Shown here one piece after another: positions 1 to 12,539 of a DNA stretch of 64,000 nucleotides (position 1 is its first letter; every line of letters begins with the position of its first letter). The position numbers were made by a program, and so were the translations under genes. The DNA comes from Torreya grandis (taxonomy: Eukaryota; Streptophyta; Pinopsida; Cupressales; Taxaceae). The notes beneath the pieces are model-generated. The model was not told where the DNA came from and made no database searches. It was given only the letters and a program-made list of their open reading frames with translations. The stretch lies in the NCBI GenBank assembly GCA_037957365.1, contig JARHVA010002425.1, positions 938,001 to 1,002,000 of the forward strand, read 5' to 3'.

Positions 1-840
1 AAATGGGAATGACTTGCCTAGCTCAGTTTAGGGTTTGGGTGATATGGATACTCTACCTTCCATCCTTGCATTGACTACTTTATTATGTTACCTTTTATTT
101 ATGCTGTTGTTATAAATCATTCCAAGGTAGGGCCTAATGATGTTTTTTTTTTCTGTAGTGACTAGTTCTTAGGCTTGGCCTAGTTTGACTCGAGGCGTGC
201 TTCCATACTACCTATTTTTTGTGTGAATTTTTTGTATATTATATATTTTTTTAATATATAGGTATATTTCATAAAAAAAAATTATTTAAATATATTTGAA
301 ATATTTAAATATAAATACTTTATTTTAGATATTTAAATTATATATAGGATAAAATTTTAAGATATTTATATGAGGAAGTTTTAAATACACACACACACAC
401 AAACAAATTTAGTCAATAACTTGTAGATTAAGTTATTTTTTAGGAATATGGTAGAGATGGAGGTGGAAAAATGCATGCATCTCATGGAGAGTTTATTATG
501 ATGGATGGAAATTGTTGGCTAGTGCTTAAAGCGATTTTTGAAGCGTAAAGCAAGGAAGAAGATCAGGGTGACTTTGTTGTACCTTAATCCTATGGAGTTA
601 GAGATTAGTATTAGGAGTGATGGTGTTTTGCTTCTAGTTGTTGAAAGGGTTTTGGGGGTGAGCACCTAATTCATATTTTATTTATTCTTGTCATGATCAC
701 CATTTGGTGGTCAAAAGTGGAGGCCATGGTTTCTTTGGCTCGATGGAGTTTCTTGTTTGTAATGTTGGTAATATGTGTTGGCCATTGGTTTCCTCTAATT
801 TTTTTTGTTTTTCCCCACTTTTTCCACTCTCTTGTGTTTA
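1..840. other. Unassigned non-coding stretch
   Basis: No reading frame of credible length or recognisable domain. It is AT-rich at about 220-390 and more G/T-rich at 440-830. The gypsy integrase homology fades near its right edge, so the junction where the gypsy element was truncated probably lies close to 840. No copy of the gypsy LTR (7,150-7,888) was found here. Confidence 0.6.
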
Positions 841-846
841 ATGTTT

Positions 847-1165
847 GGAGGGGTTGAGATAATCAGTCACTATAATGATATAATGGGAACCTGTACATCA
901 TCTAACTAGATTGATGGGGATAAAAAAATCAATGGCCCACTTATCAAATGGTTCTTGATATATAATAGGATATAACAACATGGAATCTTGATGATTTAGT
1001 TTTCCAATGCACTAAAAAACATCACATTTCCTAACATGCATTTTGATGTCTTAAAAAAGGGTAGGCCATCATAGTCTAACTAGTATTACCTTATGCGTAG
1101 TAGATTTCCTAGCATAGTGTCTACCTGTAATGCCTTCATGAACTTCCTAAAGTACTTCAGAGCAT
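847..1165 (-). pseudogene. Ty3/gypsy integrase fragment
   Basis: Read on the minus strand in one frame, this gives the HHCC zinc-binding region (EVHEGITGRHYARKS, then WPTLF and RKCDVF) followed by the start of the catalytic core (PFDKWAIDFF, then SHYIIVTDYLN). These correspond to the integrase H2C2 finger and to the AIDF...TDYL part of the DDE core, so the first catalytic Asp is visible. At least four in-frame stops interrupt it. The rest of the core and any C-terminal domain cannot be found beyond about 847, which marks truncation or loss of similarity. Confidence 0.8.
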
Positions 1166-1479
1166 TCATGTTTCATGACATAGTGTTAAATAATGACCAA
1201 TCTTGTAGAGATCCCCTCTAATGAGCTAAAAAGGTGTGGCATGGACTGCAAGTTATTTCTTACCCTATGGAGTCAAACTATCAGGCATTAATCCATTAGT
1301 TAAGAAAGCTACAATATCTTCCAACTCCTTAGGAACACAAGAAACATGAAATAATTAAACATCAGGTAGGTCATCCTCAATGGTGTGTGATGGTTCTCTA
1401 AAATCAATTTAAGAAAAATGGTCAGGACCACAATTAGTTTTTCCTAGTCTGACCATGATAGAGAATTGAAATTATTGGA

Positions 1480-1800
1480 ACAATAATATCTAGTGGAATA
1501 TGTGGCCATTCAACATAAGATTATTGACCAAATATTTTAAATATTTATGGTTTGTATAAAATATAAAAGGAATGGCCAAAATATATTGTTCAAATTTTTT
1601 GCAGAGCATATACCATTGAAATTGTTTCATGCTCTTTGGTGGTGTAATTTTTATCAACTAGAATAAGTTTCCTACTAGTAAAATAGATAGGGTTATCAAG
1701 GTATGGTTTCCTTGGTTGTGCAAGGACTGTACCAATGGCCATTCTAGAGGCATTAACATGGACATGGAATGGTTTTGTCTAATGAGGGAACTATAGAATT
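1480..1800 (-). pseudogene. Ty3/gypsy RNase H fragment
   Basis: The minus strand gives FHVHVNASRMAIGTVLAQP, then NYTT, then ALQK and YTNHKYLKYLV, matching the RNase H of gypsy polyproteins (usual FHVHVDAS, NYTTTERE and TDH.AL.YL). The first catalytic Asp is Asn here (HVNAS) and the Asp of TDH is also Asn (TNH), so the domain would be inactive even without the stops. It lies in the expected place between RT and integrase. Confidence 0.8.
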
Positions 1801-2097
1801 AGATTAGTGACCATTTTGTCTTTTAAGGCCTCAAAGGCTTCTTAGCAAGATCAAGTCTAGATAAGATGCTTGTTATGTTTTAAGAGTTCCTCTAAAGGCG
1901 TGGTAATCTTTGCGTATCTTTGGATGGATTTCTTATAATACCTAGAATGTCATAAAAAGGCATGAACTTCACACTAAAACTTTGGTACTAAGAGGTGAAT
2001 AACGATAGATACTTTTGTTGGGTTGACCAAAAGTCCATCCTTGCACATAATGTCCTAGAACACTGAAAGGTGTAGTAAAAAAACACTTCCTTAGATT

Positions 2098-2711
2098 CTA
2101 TGATATTTGTAGTATTTGACAACGCTCAAGCTTGAGTTGTAGATTAAAAAAAAGGTCCTTTACCAATCCATTGATCATCCAGTCATACAAATAAACTTGA
2201 AGTAATTTATAGATGAAGTCTTTAAAGGATTTAATAGCTATACAGGAAAATATAGTAGGTGCATTCTTTAACCCAAAATGCATGATGGTATATGCAAAGG
2301 ATCCCATTAGGTGGTAAATGTAGTCTTAGGTCAATCCTCCTCAATGATCTAAACATGATGGTACTTGAATAATCCATCTGTGAAATTATAAATTTCACAC
2401 CCAATGATGCCTTCAAGAATTTATTTTATGAATGGCATTAGGAAGGGATCAATAATGTAAGATACATTAAGTATATGATAATCAATGTAAATCTTGATGC
2501 ATCCATCTTTTTTCATACTTATGACCATGGTATTGACCCCATTTAATTCATCAATTGGGATGATCACTCTAGTGCATATCAAATTATTAATTTCTTCCTT
2601 CATGTATGCACGTAAATTTAGATTCATCGTATATGGCCTTTTCTTGACTAGTCGAACATTGCCAACTAGTTTGATATGCATTTTTCTTGGAGATGGAGAG
2701 ACACCTTTCAT
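2098..2711 (-). pseudogene. Ty3/gypsy reverse transcriptase fragment
   Basis: Two minus-strand segments cover the RT. At 2,421-2,711 the fingers region reads KRPYTMNLNLRAYMKEEI, then KKDGCIKIYIDYHILN. At 2,098-2,307 the palm reads MGSFAYTIMHFGLKNAP, then VYLYDWM. The catalytic YLDD is YLYD, so an essential Asp is lost. A frame change near 2,310-2,420 separates the two parts. Downstream it runs into RNase H, as in an ordinary Ty3/gypsy pol. The assignment to Ty3/gypsy rests on the FGLKNAP and KKDG motifs. Confidence 0.9.
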
Positions 2712-2759
2712 ATAATTATAAATTATTGGAAATACATGGTATTCTTTTAATAATTCAAA

Positions 2760-4225
2760 AAAAATTGAGACCTCTGTGTCAGTACAGTAGTTACCTACAG
2801 TAACTATTTTTTATTCTTCCTTTGTGTCAATGTTGCATTAGAGAGTTCGAAGAGGTTTTGAGTAAGGGTGACCCACATTAGTACCAATATCATGAATATG
2901 TTATGCACCATAGTCTATAAATATATCCAAATTGTTTACTAATGGGTTAGGTGGGTTAGACCCTTCACCTTCATCCACCTAAAATATGAGTTTTTGCTTC
3001 CCTAGGCATATCTCTTCATGAATTTTTTTATCAAAGACAGGGTCTGGTGTAGGAATGAGTTATTCAAATGGATCATGAAAAAGAACTAAACCTCCTTATG
3101 GGACATCATTTATATATCTTAGGTGATATTTAATGGGACTAGGGTCACCAATAACTTCTTCATGCATGGATTGGAGAGTGAGGCAAAAATCCATTCTAAA
3201 ATATGAATAAGATAATGCCAATTTCATGCTCTTTTTCAATAGATGCCAAAATCAAGTGCGCATATGTCATTATTCATGAACATACCATGTTCTAGCCCTA
3301 TTTTGTAAAGTTCCATAAAAATCATGTACCCATAGGTACTCTGGGAAGAAAGACTCTTCACTCCTCCACATGGATTCACAAGCTTCTATGTGTGGTTTTG
3401 TTTCTTGTCCTATGATATAGTCGATTATATCCTGTATTCAGTTATCATGATGAAACTAGTGATGCAAAGCAAAGCATACTTAGTCCCAATGCATAATTTT
3501 CTTGTTATGGATTTGTCACCACCTTGTGGTTGTGCCATCAAAAAGGTGAACCAATGATCATATAAGATCATTAACAGAGTTATAAAATTATTCAAGGCAT
3601 TGGATAAAGTCATGGACTTCCATTTGTCCATGAAACCAAAGAGATTCATCAAGTATTTCTAATGGTGCATCCATAATTGGTCCTCTCATAACTTGTATGG
3701 TAATAAGGAAAATGAACCTATGGAATTTATGATTCTATTGTGGAACATTCTCATAACTATTGATGGTACCACACACTCTTCTAGTGAGGTCATAGTCATC
3801 ATAGGCCATATAATTACAAGTATTACTTATAGTATCGAAAAAGGACTAAATGTTTGTCCATCAAAGGATGCCATTAGGAGTAGAATCATGATGCTCACCA
3901 TCTCTAGCTATGACATTATAGATGTGGTTAATATCTTCTTCCACATTAATAGGTTTTATATATGATGGCCCATGTGTTTGATCCAACATAATAACAACAC
4001 ATTGATTAGTGTTCTCAAAATTGATGTCACACTTTTTGAAGATTAAGTCTATGTTATTTTCATAGCACCAAGGTCACCCCAATAGAGCTATAAAATCATC
4101 TACCTCAGCTAACTAAAGAACTTTAAAATCAACTTTTAAGGGTACTCCAAGGATATCGACTATTGCATTCTTAAGGATGCTAATTGGTAGAGTATGAGTT
4201 TTATTATCCATAAATAATATGTGTA
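2760..4225 (-). other. Gypsy pol spacer between protease and RT
   Basis: This lies between the protease-like motif and RT on the minus strand. Short protein-like stretches are readable in changing frames, but no named domain could be assigned. It is best regarded as the degraded protease/RT linker of the same element. Confidence 0.5.
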
Positions 4226-4254
4226 GTGATGGTTTCAATGTTGGACTATCCATT

Positions 4255-4345
4255 TTCACCATGCATCCTTTCTAAGGATGTTAACTTTAGCATTAGTATC
4301 AACCAAGATATCATGAATCACCCAACCATCGATGGCAACATTCAC
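4255..4345 (-). pseudogene. Gypsy aspartic protease remnant
   Basis: The minus strand reads VIHDILVDTNAKVNILRKDA. The segment VDTNAKVNIL aligns with the retropepsin active-site strand (hhDSG/TGAxxNhh). The Asp is kept but the following residues are TN rather than S/TG. Position between the Gag knuckle and RT supports the call. The second half of the protease fold was not resolved. Confidence 0.55.
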
Positions 4346-4948
4346 CAATATTTCATCTTTTTTAGGGCTAAGAAGAACAAGGGTATCTTGTCATCGAGCA
4401 TGATTCAATCGATGATCATTAGTTGGATTATTCAATTGAGGTTGAACATCAATTGGTGTTTATACATGATTTTTGAGCCAAGTACTCAATTGTGGAACAA
4501 TGTCTTCATCCAACATACACTTGCAAAGCTCTTAAAAATCATCTCGTGCCATATTTTGAGATTATGTGGCCTTTTTCATATAAACACATTGTGTTACTTC
4601 TTTGTCCTTAATAAACTAAATTTACTCTTTTAGTTCCCTTACCAATGTGATATCATCCTAGAGTACATCCTTCTATTGCTGGGCATCAGGATACTTCCTT
4701 GCACAAGGTTCTTCACATTGTATTTTCTCAATAGGAGTAGATGTAGACTAAGATTGTCCACCATTATCCATAGTGACATTCACCTATTGGGTTATTGGGG
4801 TGATTGAACATGGCTTCCAGTGAGTTTTCTCAATTTTAATCATACTTGCACCTTTTTACTCTCTTTCCTTAGTGATGGTCGTGTCTAGGTCAAGCCATTC
4901 TTATAATTGATGCTCTTTTTTACAAAAGGTACATGTTGGGTAGACGAG

Positions 4949-5910
4949 ACAATCTTGTTGATAGTGATTTGAAGATCCACACTTATAACACATTCTTGGT
5001 GGGAAATTCCCACCTCCTCATCCTCATCCTTGGCCTCATCCATGATAGCCACCATTATCTTGATTGTTGGAAATAGAGGTTTGGTGGGTACCATGCATGC
5101 ATGCCTCATGTATATCACTAATTATCTAACAATCATTTGTATCATGGGTGTAGGAATCACATATTTTGAAGTATTTAGACACCTTAGAATGTGTATCCCA
5201 CTATAGGATATTATAGGAGTATACATCATGCTCTTCATGACAAATTTTGCATGACTGATTCAGTACAATGTGGGTGTTTTTACATGGGTAGTTACTTTGG
5301 TTATGACCTTCAAACTTGTAATTGATACATCAAAGACTATTATGATTATAATATGCAGTATTTACAATCAATTTTTCTAGTTGTGATGTTATTAAAGATA
5401 TTTGAGCTTTCATGAAAGGACTGATTCTAGTGTCAATACTATCGACAACTTCAGCATGGAGGGTGGCTTCCAGGGCTTCATACGAGCTAGTAAAGGTATT
5501 CTAAGATAGCATTCATCTAAAGGGAAGAAATAAACCCCCCACAAACCATTGGTCATACTGATAAATATTAATTTCAAATGAAAGTTTTGATAAGAGTGTT
5601 TTGAATTATGTATCATACTCTTGTACACTTTTAGTGAGCTCCTGATTTATATCTTTTAGCATAGTGATACTTTGTTACTCAAATTTAGGAATGTCAAATT
5701 CCTAAAGGAAGGCCATTTTGAGCTAATCATAGTCAATTATCAATTTTTGAGGGTAAAAATTATTATACCACTTATGTTCTCTTTCCAAAAGTGTGGTTGT
5801 GAATTATACAGCCTTTCATACATAAGAAGATATACCTTGCACCCTCCAAATGAGTTCACACTTATGGACATGCTCCACAACAATTTTCACACCCTGGTAT
5901 TCAGATAGAT
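4949..5910 (-). pseudogene. Gypsy Gag with CCHC zinc knuckle
   Basis: The capsid-like part at about 5,516-5,910 reads in one frame, with a few stops, through HKWYNNFYPQKLIIDYDQLK-like sequence, FDIPKFE, LTKSVQEYDT, FKTLLSKLSFEIN and QWFVGGLFLPF. This is the Retrotrans_gag layout, with a W...F...F core and an SVQEY.T.F motif. Further on, at 4,949-4,990, a perfect CX2CX4HX4C knuckle reads CYKCGSSNHYQQDC, preceded by PPRM. Longer frames on the same strand (for example 4,885-5,118 and 5,410-5,628) are out of phase with this protein. Stops and shifts make it non-functional. Confidence 0.85.
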
Positions 5911-7128
5911 GAAGCAACTATTATTGGTAGTTGAGGTACATGTGCCAATGGCTATTGAGAACCCCTTAATCCTACTCTTTGAGGGGTAAGTCCACCATTT
6001 CCTCTAGTACTACCTCCTAATCTGCCTCTAGTAGCAACACTCATAATGTGGGATGAGGTAGCTGGTTGATTAATAATATCTGGGCCTATAATTTGTCTAC
6101 AATGAATGCCATTTCTTCCAGGCATCCCAAGTTAGGCCATGAAATTCCCTTGAAGAGGAAAAGAAAGTGTTAATTTTGGATGAGTTAAAATTGACTCAGC
6201 TACAACGTCCCTTATAATATCAATTTTTAACTCTACACTATTTGTATCCCAATTATGTATACATGAGTCATCTGATTCAAAAGCATGAGTGTGCACTATG
6301 GTTAGGGAACTTGGTTGGTTCAAACTTAGTTATTCAGTCTCTTCTATTTGGCTAGTTTCTCTTTCATATGATAAAATTGGCATGGGGTAATGTTCAATAG
6401 TGATGGAGTCCTTGTGTGTTCCTGCTTCCCTACAGATCCTAACAACCCTTCCTGAGTTCTCCCATTCCCTTCCTATGCCATTTCCTCCAATGATCCCCTA
6501 TTGAGCTTCATCATATTTTCACTTTTATTGTGCCCATTGAATAACTACCATTTAAAACCTAAAATTATTTACCAACACTTATATATTCCCATTCCAATTG
6601 TTTAGATCATGCAAGGATGGATTTATCCCTCTATTGGTAGAGTTTTGAGTCCACAATCAATGAACAACTTCTTAACTTCTAGTGGGAAATATCTAATATA
6701 TTGACCATGTGGTTCTTGGAGAGAGTGGAACTTCACTTCTTTAAGACAAGAGTAAGTGGTTATAAAATACTCCAAAATGTAGCTATTCAAAACTCCTCTC
6801 CATAAGATATTAATAGTTCATGTCCATGATATACCTATTTGTGTTAAATCCCTTTGACATTCTAACATTCATGTTTGTCTTCTCCCAAAATTCTATGATC
6901 GACCTTGAGCATAAGTAGATAACTAAGCATGAAAATAAGTAGGGACTTTGACAAAGAAGGTTTCATATAATGAACTATAGAGATGATGTTCCACTGATTG
7001 ATGTGTGGAAACTCTTGGTTCAAGATAAGGAACCACAAACTTATCCTCAACCTCAATAATCCATTATTCAATACTTTGAAGGGTTATATGTTCAAGCATC
7101 TTCTATTACTATGAAGCAAGCAATATAG
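5911..7128 (-). other. Gypsy Gag N-terminus and leader, degraded
   Basis: Between the recognisable Gag core and the primer-binding site the minus strand should hold the leader and Gag N-terminus. Only short frames exist (for example 63 residues at 6,132-6,323) and none is recognisable. Confidence 0.45.
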
Positions 7129-7149
7129 GTCCTAGAAATGGAACCAAAA
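7129..7149 (-). other. Degenerate primer-binding site of the gypsy element
   Basis: Immediately inside the LTR the minus strand reads TTTTGGTTCCATTTCTAGG. This resembles the TTTTGGCGCCGTTNCCGGGG site seen in many plant gypsy elements, with its CpG positions changed as expected from methylation decay. It is only a probable site. Confidence 0.45.
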
Positions 7150-7888
7150 TGTTGGGTTCATATTATATTAATAATGTTTCTATATGAACTAGAGTGTATC
7201 CCCAAAAAGATTGTGTGTTGGCCATTCATGTAAGACTATGGTCTTACACGCTCACTTGAAGCATGCAGTAAGAGATTGGTTCCCATGGGTTGAGTTGCTT
7301 AGTAAAAAACTAGTCATATACTTTGATTTTATTCATATATCTAATTAGTAATTGCATAGAAAAGGAAATACACTATTTTAGATCTTGACTCATTCATCAC
7401 AACTATCAAGAACACAAACACAGCCATGAAGTTCAATGGATTGTCAATTCATAATGCATGTTCTATAAATCCCATTATGAGAGTTAAGCAATAGGATTAA
7501 TTAATCCAATCCACTGTTCATACTCAAATATTAATTAAACATAAACACATAACACCTGAATTTATTGTAATAGTTGCAAGTGTATATTATATAGTCCCAA
7601 TAATCTATCCATAACTAGTCACCTTACATGATTACATACAGGGATACTTATACTTGTTTTTCCTTGACCAATTAGTTACATAATAAATGATAATTCCATC
7701 TTTGACGAGGTCTTTTTATGCTGATAACTTTTTTGCCTTTATCCTATCTTACCTCGATAGTTCCACACCACAGTCTTCCTATGCCATGTTAGTTCCACAC
7801 CATGGTCTTGTTTCACCATGCTCCTCTTGTGTTATGTTCATTTTGTGCCAAAAATCTGAAACACTTAATCAAAATTTAGGGTCTAACA
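7150..7888 (-). repeat. Probable 5' LTR of the gypsy element
   Basis: The segment starts TGTTGGG (plus strand) right after the primer-binding-like site and ends ...GTCTAACA, so it has TG...CA ends on both strands. It lies immediately upstream of Gag in minus orientation. The SIRE-like copia LTR begins 15 bases beyond its end. No partner LTR is available to confirm the outer edge. Confidence 0.5.
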
Positions 7889-7903
7889 AGATGGCTAGAG
7901 ACA

Positions 7904-10404
7904 TGTTGAGGATTATCATTGATGTCATAGGTGAATCTTGTGAAGGTTGAGGCCAAAGGTTACTAAGCCTAATTGGAAATGTGTCAATGTGACAAGGTTC
8001 ATTGAGAAATTATTATCATGAGAGAAATAGAAATATATAATTTGAATGCAATTAATGTCTTATGTGTGCATGAAGGTACAGGTCATTGATGTCAAAGTGC
8101 ATAGGAAGCCTAGTCATGACATGAAGAGGTATGTGCATGAAAATTAATGAACACATGCATGTGAAGGTTCAATGGAAATATTTGAGCTTGTATGAAAGGC
8201 ATTAAATCATTTATGATAGTTTTAGGGTGAGTCTACAGTGGTAAGACCTTCAGTCTAGGTTTACACCTAGACCGCTCTTAGACCTTACCTAGGCTAATGA
8301 GGTATGAAGATAATATTTCAAGGAAAGTATGTACATGTGAGCATGGAAAGAGGTGGGATAAGTTTTTTTAGGCATGTTCACAAATTTTTTGGTCAATAAT
8401 TGAAGGAAAAGTGCATGAATCATTATTTTAGGCCTTCTCAAGCTCACAAAATGAGGTCTCAAACCTAAAAATCACTTTCAGATGTTCATTTTCACATGTA
8501 ACCTCTGTATGGGAATATAATATATTAAGGATATATGGGTAAATATCCTAGATAAGATATCCATGCATTAGTTTTGGATTCAAGGGATAGTCCTTTATGA
8601 ATAATTGTTAACACCAAAACTTGTGTTAAACTTCCCTACAACCCTAATAAAGACCCAATGTAAAAAATATTGATCAAATCAGCTTAGAATGGATTAAAAT
8701 TACTAGGAAACCTATTGTATAATTTATTAAAATATCTCAAGTACCTCAAGGTTGTGGTGGTTAATCAAATGAGAGAGAAAAAACACAAATATAAGATTAT
8801 TTGTCAAGAAGTTGTTATAGATCTCAAAAGTTGTATTGGTCAAGAAAAGAAAATGAATGATAGAAGATTATAGAGACTCATTTCACATTTCCATGATGAT
8901 TTATGAATAGTTTATATCCTTTAAGTTTTCTAATTTGTTCATCCAAGTTAGCCAATTGCAGATAGACCTAATGGTGTAGATAGTGTAAAATTTAGGCAGA
9001 GATTAAGAGATATATATGAGTGTTTTTTCATTATAGATTGATGTAAAAAAGTGAATTAAGGAGTTATTTATAAAATTTAAGTCATGATAATTATTTAATA
9101 ACATTTATATGTTAGTGTATGTAGGGAAAAAGTTGCTCACAAAATGACCTGTCTGGTTGAAATAAGATTGTGTGATATAAGGTCAAGAAATTGGTTTGCA
9201 AGACCAATATTTACCATTAGAAAATATGAATTTTATATTTGAGGATGTTATGGAGATATCATAGGACCATTTACATTAATCAAGAGTCATGACAAGTGTC
9301 TACACAGGTGTTGAAGGTCTAATTCACCATGACTAGTTTTTGAAGTGAATTGGTAATTCCCAATTAGCGAGTTGCAGGGATGTTCTTGAGCCTTTATCTC
9401 CTCAGTGAAAGTGTTCCAAGAATTCGGTGATGACCCTGAGGTCATGGAGAATCTATATACATGTTTCATTTACCATATTTAAATATATTAAGGGTGTTTA
9501 AGCTTCTTTTTTACAAGACAAACTTTTGAGGTACATAGGCCGAATAGGGTAGTTTATCCTAAATGAGCTTTCATGGTATGAATGAAGGATACATGTCTAA
9601 TAAAGAATGGATGAGGTTACTTTATTTTGTTTAATAAGTTATTTAATGGTTTTTTAGTTTTTTTAGAAATCCATTTGGGCTTGAGAAGATAAATTTTTGC
9701 TGCTAAGAGGATAGGCCTAATGCAAATATGTCTCCAAGAGACCTAAAAGAGAAATGAGGCCTAATTGAGTTTTGGCAGACTAAAAGGGGTTCAAATTAGG
9801 ATTAACCATTTTCATAATATGTCCTAAGACCTATTTTATTTCCAACCTAAGAGGTTGAAGGTGTGTGGCTGACTAAGTGGTGTGTGCCCATGAGACTATT
9901 ATATATACAAGGTAATTTAGGCCTGATTAAATGTATGAAACATAATCGAATAAAATATTGCATGGTTGAGTATAAGGAGTTATTGAAATGAGACCATAAT
10001 ATAATAACATAGGTATGGTGATCAAAATTTCATTATGTGGCTTATTTTACATTGATTCACTTAGGGAGTTAGTGTTTCCTTGCAAGTAGGTGCTTGTTAA
10101 AGCCTAGTCAAGTGGGTGCTTGACTTTATTAGGGTTAGTGCTCCAAGTTGAGTTGGTGATCAACAAAATTTATCATTTTTTAAATAGGAATATAGTAAAT
10201 TTTCATAGATAACAGTGGGTTTTATTCCCCTTGATATTTTCCCACTCATATATGCATTTTCTTGTGTTATGCTCATGTGAATAGTTTTTTGTGTATTACT
10301 ATACCACTATATTGCTTTCTTGGTTTAAGGAATGTTAAATTGGAATTGAAAGAAAGTTTTTAAACACTAATTCACCCCCCTCTTAATGATTTTGATTCTA
10401 AAAA
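7904..10404 (+). repeat. 5' LTR of the SIRE-like copia
   Basis: The LTR starts TGTTGAGGATTATC and ends next to the primer-binding site. It aligns along its length with 18,391-20,865, with many substitutions and small indels, so insertion was not recent. Near its end both copies carry the ATTCACCCCC...CTCT stretch typical of plant copia LTR ends. Confidence 0.9.
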
Positions 10405-10405
10405 T

Positions 10406-10417
10406 TGGTATCATATC
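10406..10417 (+). other. Primer-binding site (initiator tRNA-Met type)
   Basis: The sequence TGGTATCATATC lies two bases after the 5' LTR. It differs at two positions from the canonical TGGTATCAGAGC complementary to initiator tRNA-Met, the usual plant Ty1/copia primer. Confidence 0.85.
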
Positions 10418-10514
10418 TTTATCCTTTGAATCAAACCTAAGAGCTTAAATGAGGTCCTAGAAACACAAACTTATCTAGTCATCAAGTACAATGAGGTTTC
10501 TCAACCAATAAGGC

Positions 10515-12510
10515 TCCTCTCATTAATGGGACTAACTATATATTATGGAGCATCAAAATTAAGACCTATCTAATGTCCTTGGGATATGACATATGGAATT
10601 TTTTTTTTGATGGATTCACTCCCTCTTTTACACCACTTAATGATGTAATAGGCAAGAAGGAAAGTGAGAACAACTATAAGGCAATGAATGCCATCTTGTG
10701 TGGTCTTTTAGAGGTATAATTTGTAAAGGTCACTCATTATAATAAATCCAAATGAATTTGGAAAAAAATTCAAAACATATATGAAGGAGACACCAAAGTG
10801 AAGTTGTAAAAATTATAGACCCACTGAAGGCAATTTGAAATCCTATGAATTAAGGAGGATTAAAACATTGCATCTTATCTGTTAAGAGTAAATGAAGTGG
10901 TAAATGTCATCAGAGGTCTAGGAGAGAAGTTAGAAGAATCAATAGTATTACAAAAGGTATTAATATTCTTGACATCTAAGTTTGATTCAAAAGTGTTTAC
11001 TGTGGAGGAAATCAAAGATCTTAACATATTACATATGGACAAGCTTCATGGCATCTTGACTGCCTATGAAATGAGAACAAGTGATGAAAGACCTTCCAAG
11101 AAGGAAATTGCATTTAAAGCTTAGAAAAAGTCATAAGTTAGAAAATCCAAGGATGATATTGACACAAACGCTGATGATGACAAGATAGAAGCCATGTTTA
11201 TAAAAAAACTAAAGAAAGGATCAGGAAAGTATAAGGGCAAGTTACCTTTCAATTGCTTTTAATTGTGTTAGTATTGGAAACTTTGCATCTAAATGTCCTA
11301 ATAAGGATAAGAATGAGCATTATGGAGAGCATTATAAACATCATGGTGATGATAAGAAGGTCTATAATCCTGACAAGAGAAAAAAGGTTTTTTGGGAGTA
11401 TGAAGGCAAGAAAGGGTCATTCAAGAACAAGAGAAGTTTATATATCAAAGAGTATAGTAGCTCTTCTGATATAAGTGACACAAGTACGTCTCATAGTGAT
11501 GATGATAGTAATTATCATGATAGCAATGCAACCTTATTCATGACTATAAAAATAGACAATTAAGGTTGTTCAAAAGGAAAAGTCTTATGGATGACGGAGA
11601 ATCAGATGAAGAAGAGGTTGAAGTGAACTTTGAGGTAGAATTGGTGAGTGATCTAGAGGAGTTGAAGTTATAGAGAATGAAGAATTAGAAACTAAGATCA
11701 TTTGTTAAGATTTATGATGAACAAATCAATCTCTTTGAAGAGAAACTAAGCAACAACACCAATGAATATGAGGAGATCATCAAATAGTTGAAAACTAATA
11801 TTAAGATTGTCACTACAAGTCTTAAGAATAAGGAGGAAGAATGCATCAAGTTTGGAATATAAATAGATTCCTTTAAGGCAAAATTGGATCAAGCAATAAT
11901 CAAGTTGAAGATACATCAAAAATTTGAAAAGAGTACTGAAGTCCTTGGTGATATTTTAAATAGTCAAAGCTCTTCACGTGACAAAATAGGTCTTGGGTTC
12001 AAAGAAGATCAAAAAAGAAAATAAGGAGAGTCAGATCTCAAAAAATAATGGATCATCAAGAAATGATGGTACTAATAGGGTAAAGACATGCAAAAACTCT
12101 CAAATCTGAGACTCAAATTGATCATCAACAAGCCATGAAGATTATGAATCCTTTCAGAGAAAACAAAGGTAGAGGTGCATCATTAAACATCATATAGATA
12201 AGGTATGTGAAATATTTTAATGTCTATTATTTCTCATGCAATCAATATGGACAAAGGGTTGTGGATTGTAGACATCTTGCTAGAATCAATTCCTCATGGA
12301 AGAATAAGATGAATACTTATTTCAACCATAGAATCATAATTATGTACTATAATTATGATCAAAGAGGAAATATTACAAGGGATTTTAAGATGAATCATAT
12401 GAAAAATATCAGTCAAGATAAAAGGTTATACAATCATACCTGTAAGAAGTGGATCAAGAAGTTAGAACTTGTGGACAAGATGAAAGAGGAATGAAAGAGT
12501 AAAGGAGAAT
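10515..12510 (+). pseudogene. Copia Gag with three zinc-knuckle remnants
   Basis: Broken plus-strand frames give a copia-type capsid: NGTNYILWSIKIKTYLMSLG, then YKAMNAILCGL, YEGD, then NVIRGLGEKLEE, KVLIFLTSKFDSKV and ILTAYEMR. This is the UBN2-type Gag arrangement. Three knuckle-like sites follow: about 11,250-11,300 (CVSIGNFASKC, with its His now Asn and a one-base shift inside), about 12,230-12,275 (CNQYGQRVVDC, His to Gln) and about 12,345-12,390 (YNYDQRGNITRDF, Cys and His residues lost). Stops and shifts are frequent. Confidence 0.8.
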
Positions 12511-12539
12511 AATCTATGCCAGCTCAGACTACCTTTCAC

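Larger units (their letters stand above)
843..7888 (-). mobile_element. Decayed Ty3/gypsy LTR retrotransposon
   Basis: On the minus strand the order from high to low coordinate is LTR, primer-binding-like site, Gag with CCHC knuckle, protease, RT, RNase H, integrase, the gag-pol order of Ty3/gypsy elements. Every domain is broken by stops and shifts, so the element is dead and old. Only the 5' LTR side is present; integrase fades near 843 and no second LTR was seen, so the 3' end was lost. The RT motifs (LKNAP, KKDG, IDYHILN) belong to Ty3/gypsy, and the integrase lacks any visible chromodomain because the element stops too early. The lineage was not resolved. Confidence 0.85.

Noticed and set aside
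4885..5118. 77-codon minus-strand frame over the gypsy Gag
   Set aside because: It is out of phase: the real zinc knuckle CYKCGSSNHYQQDC is read in another frame over the same bases.
5410..5628. 72-codon minus-strand frame
   Set aside because: A shadow of the Gag core, whose true frame reads SVQEYDT and QWFVGGLF.
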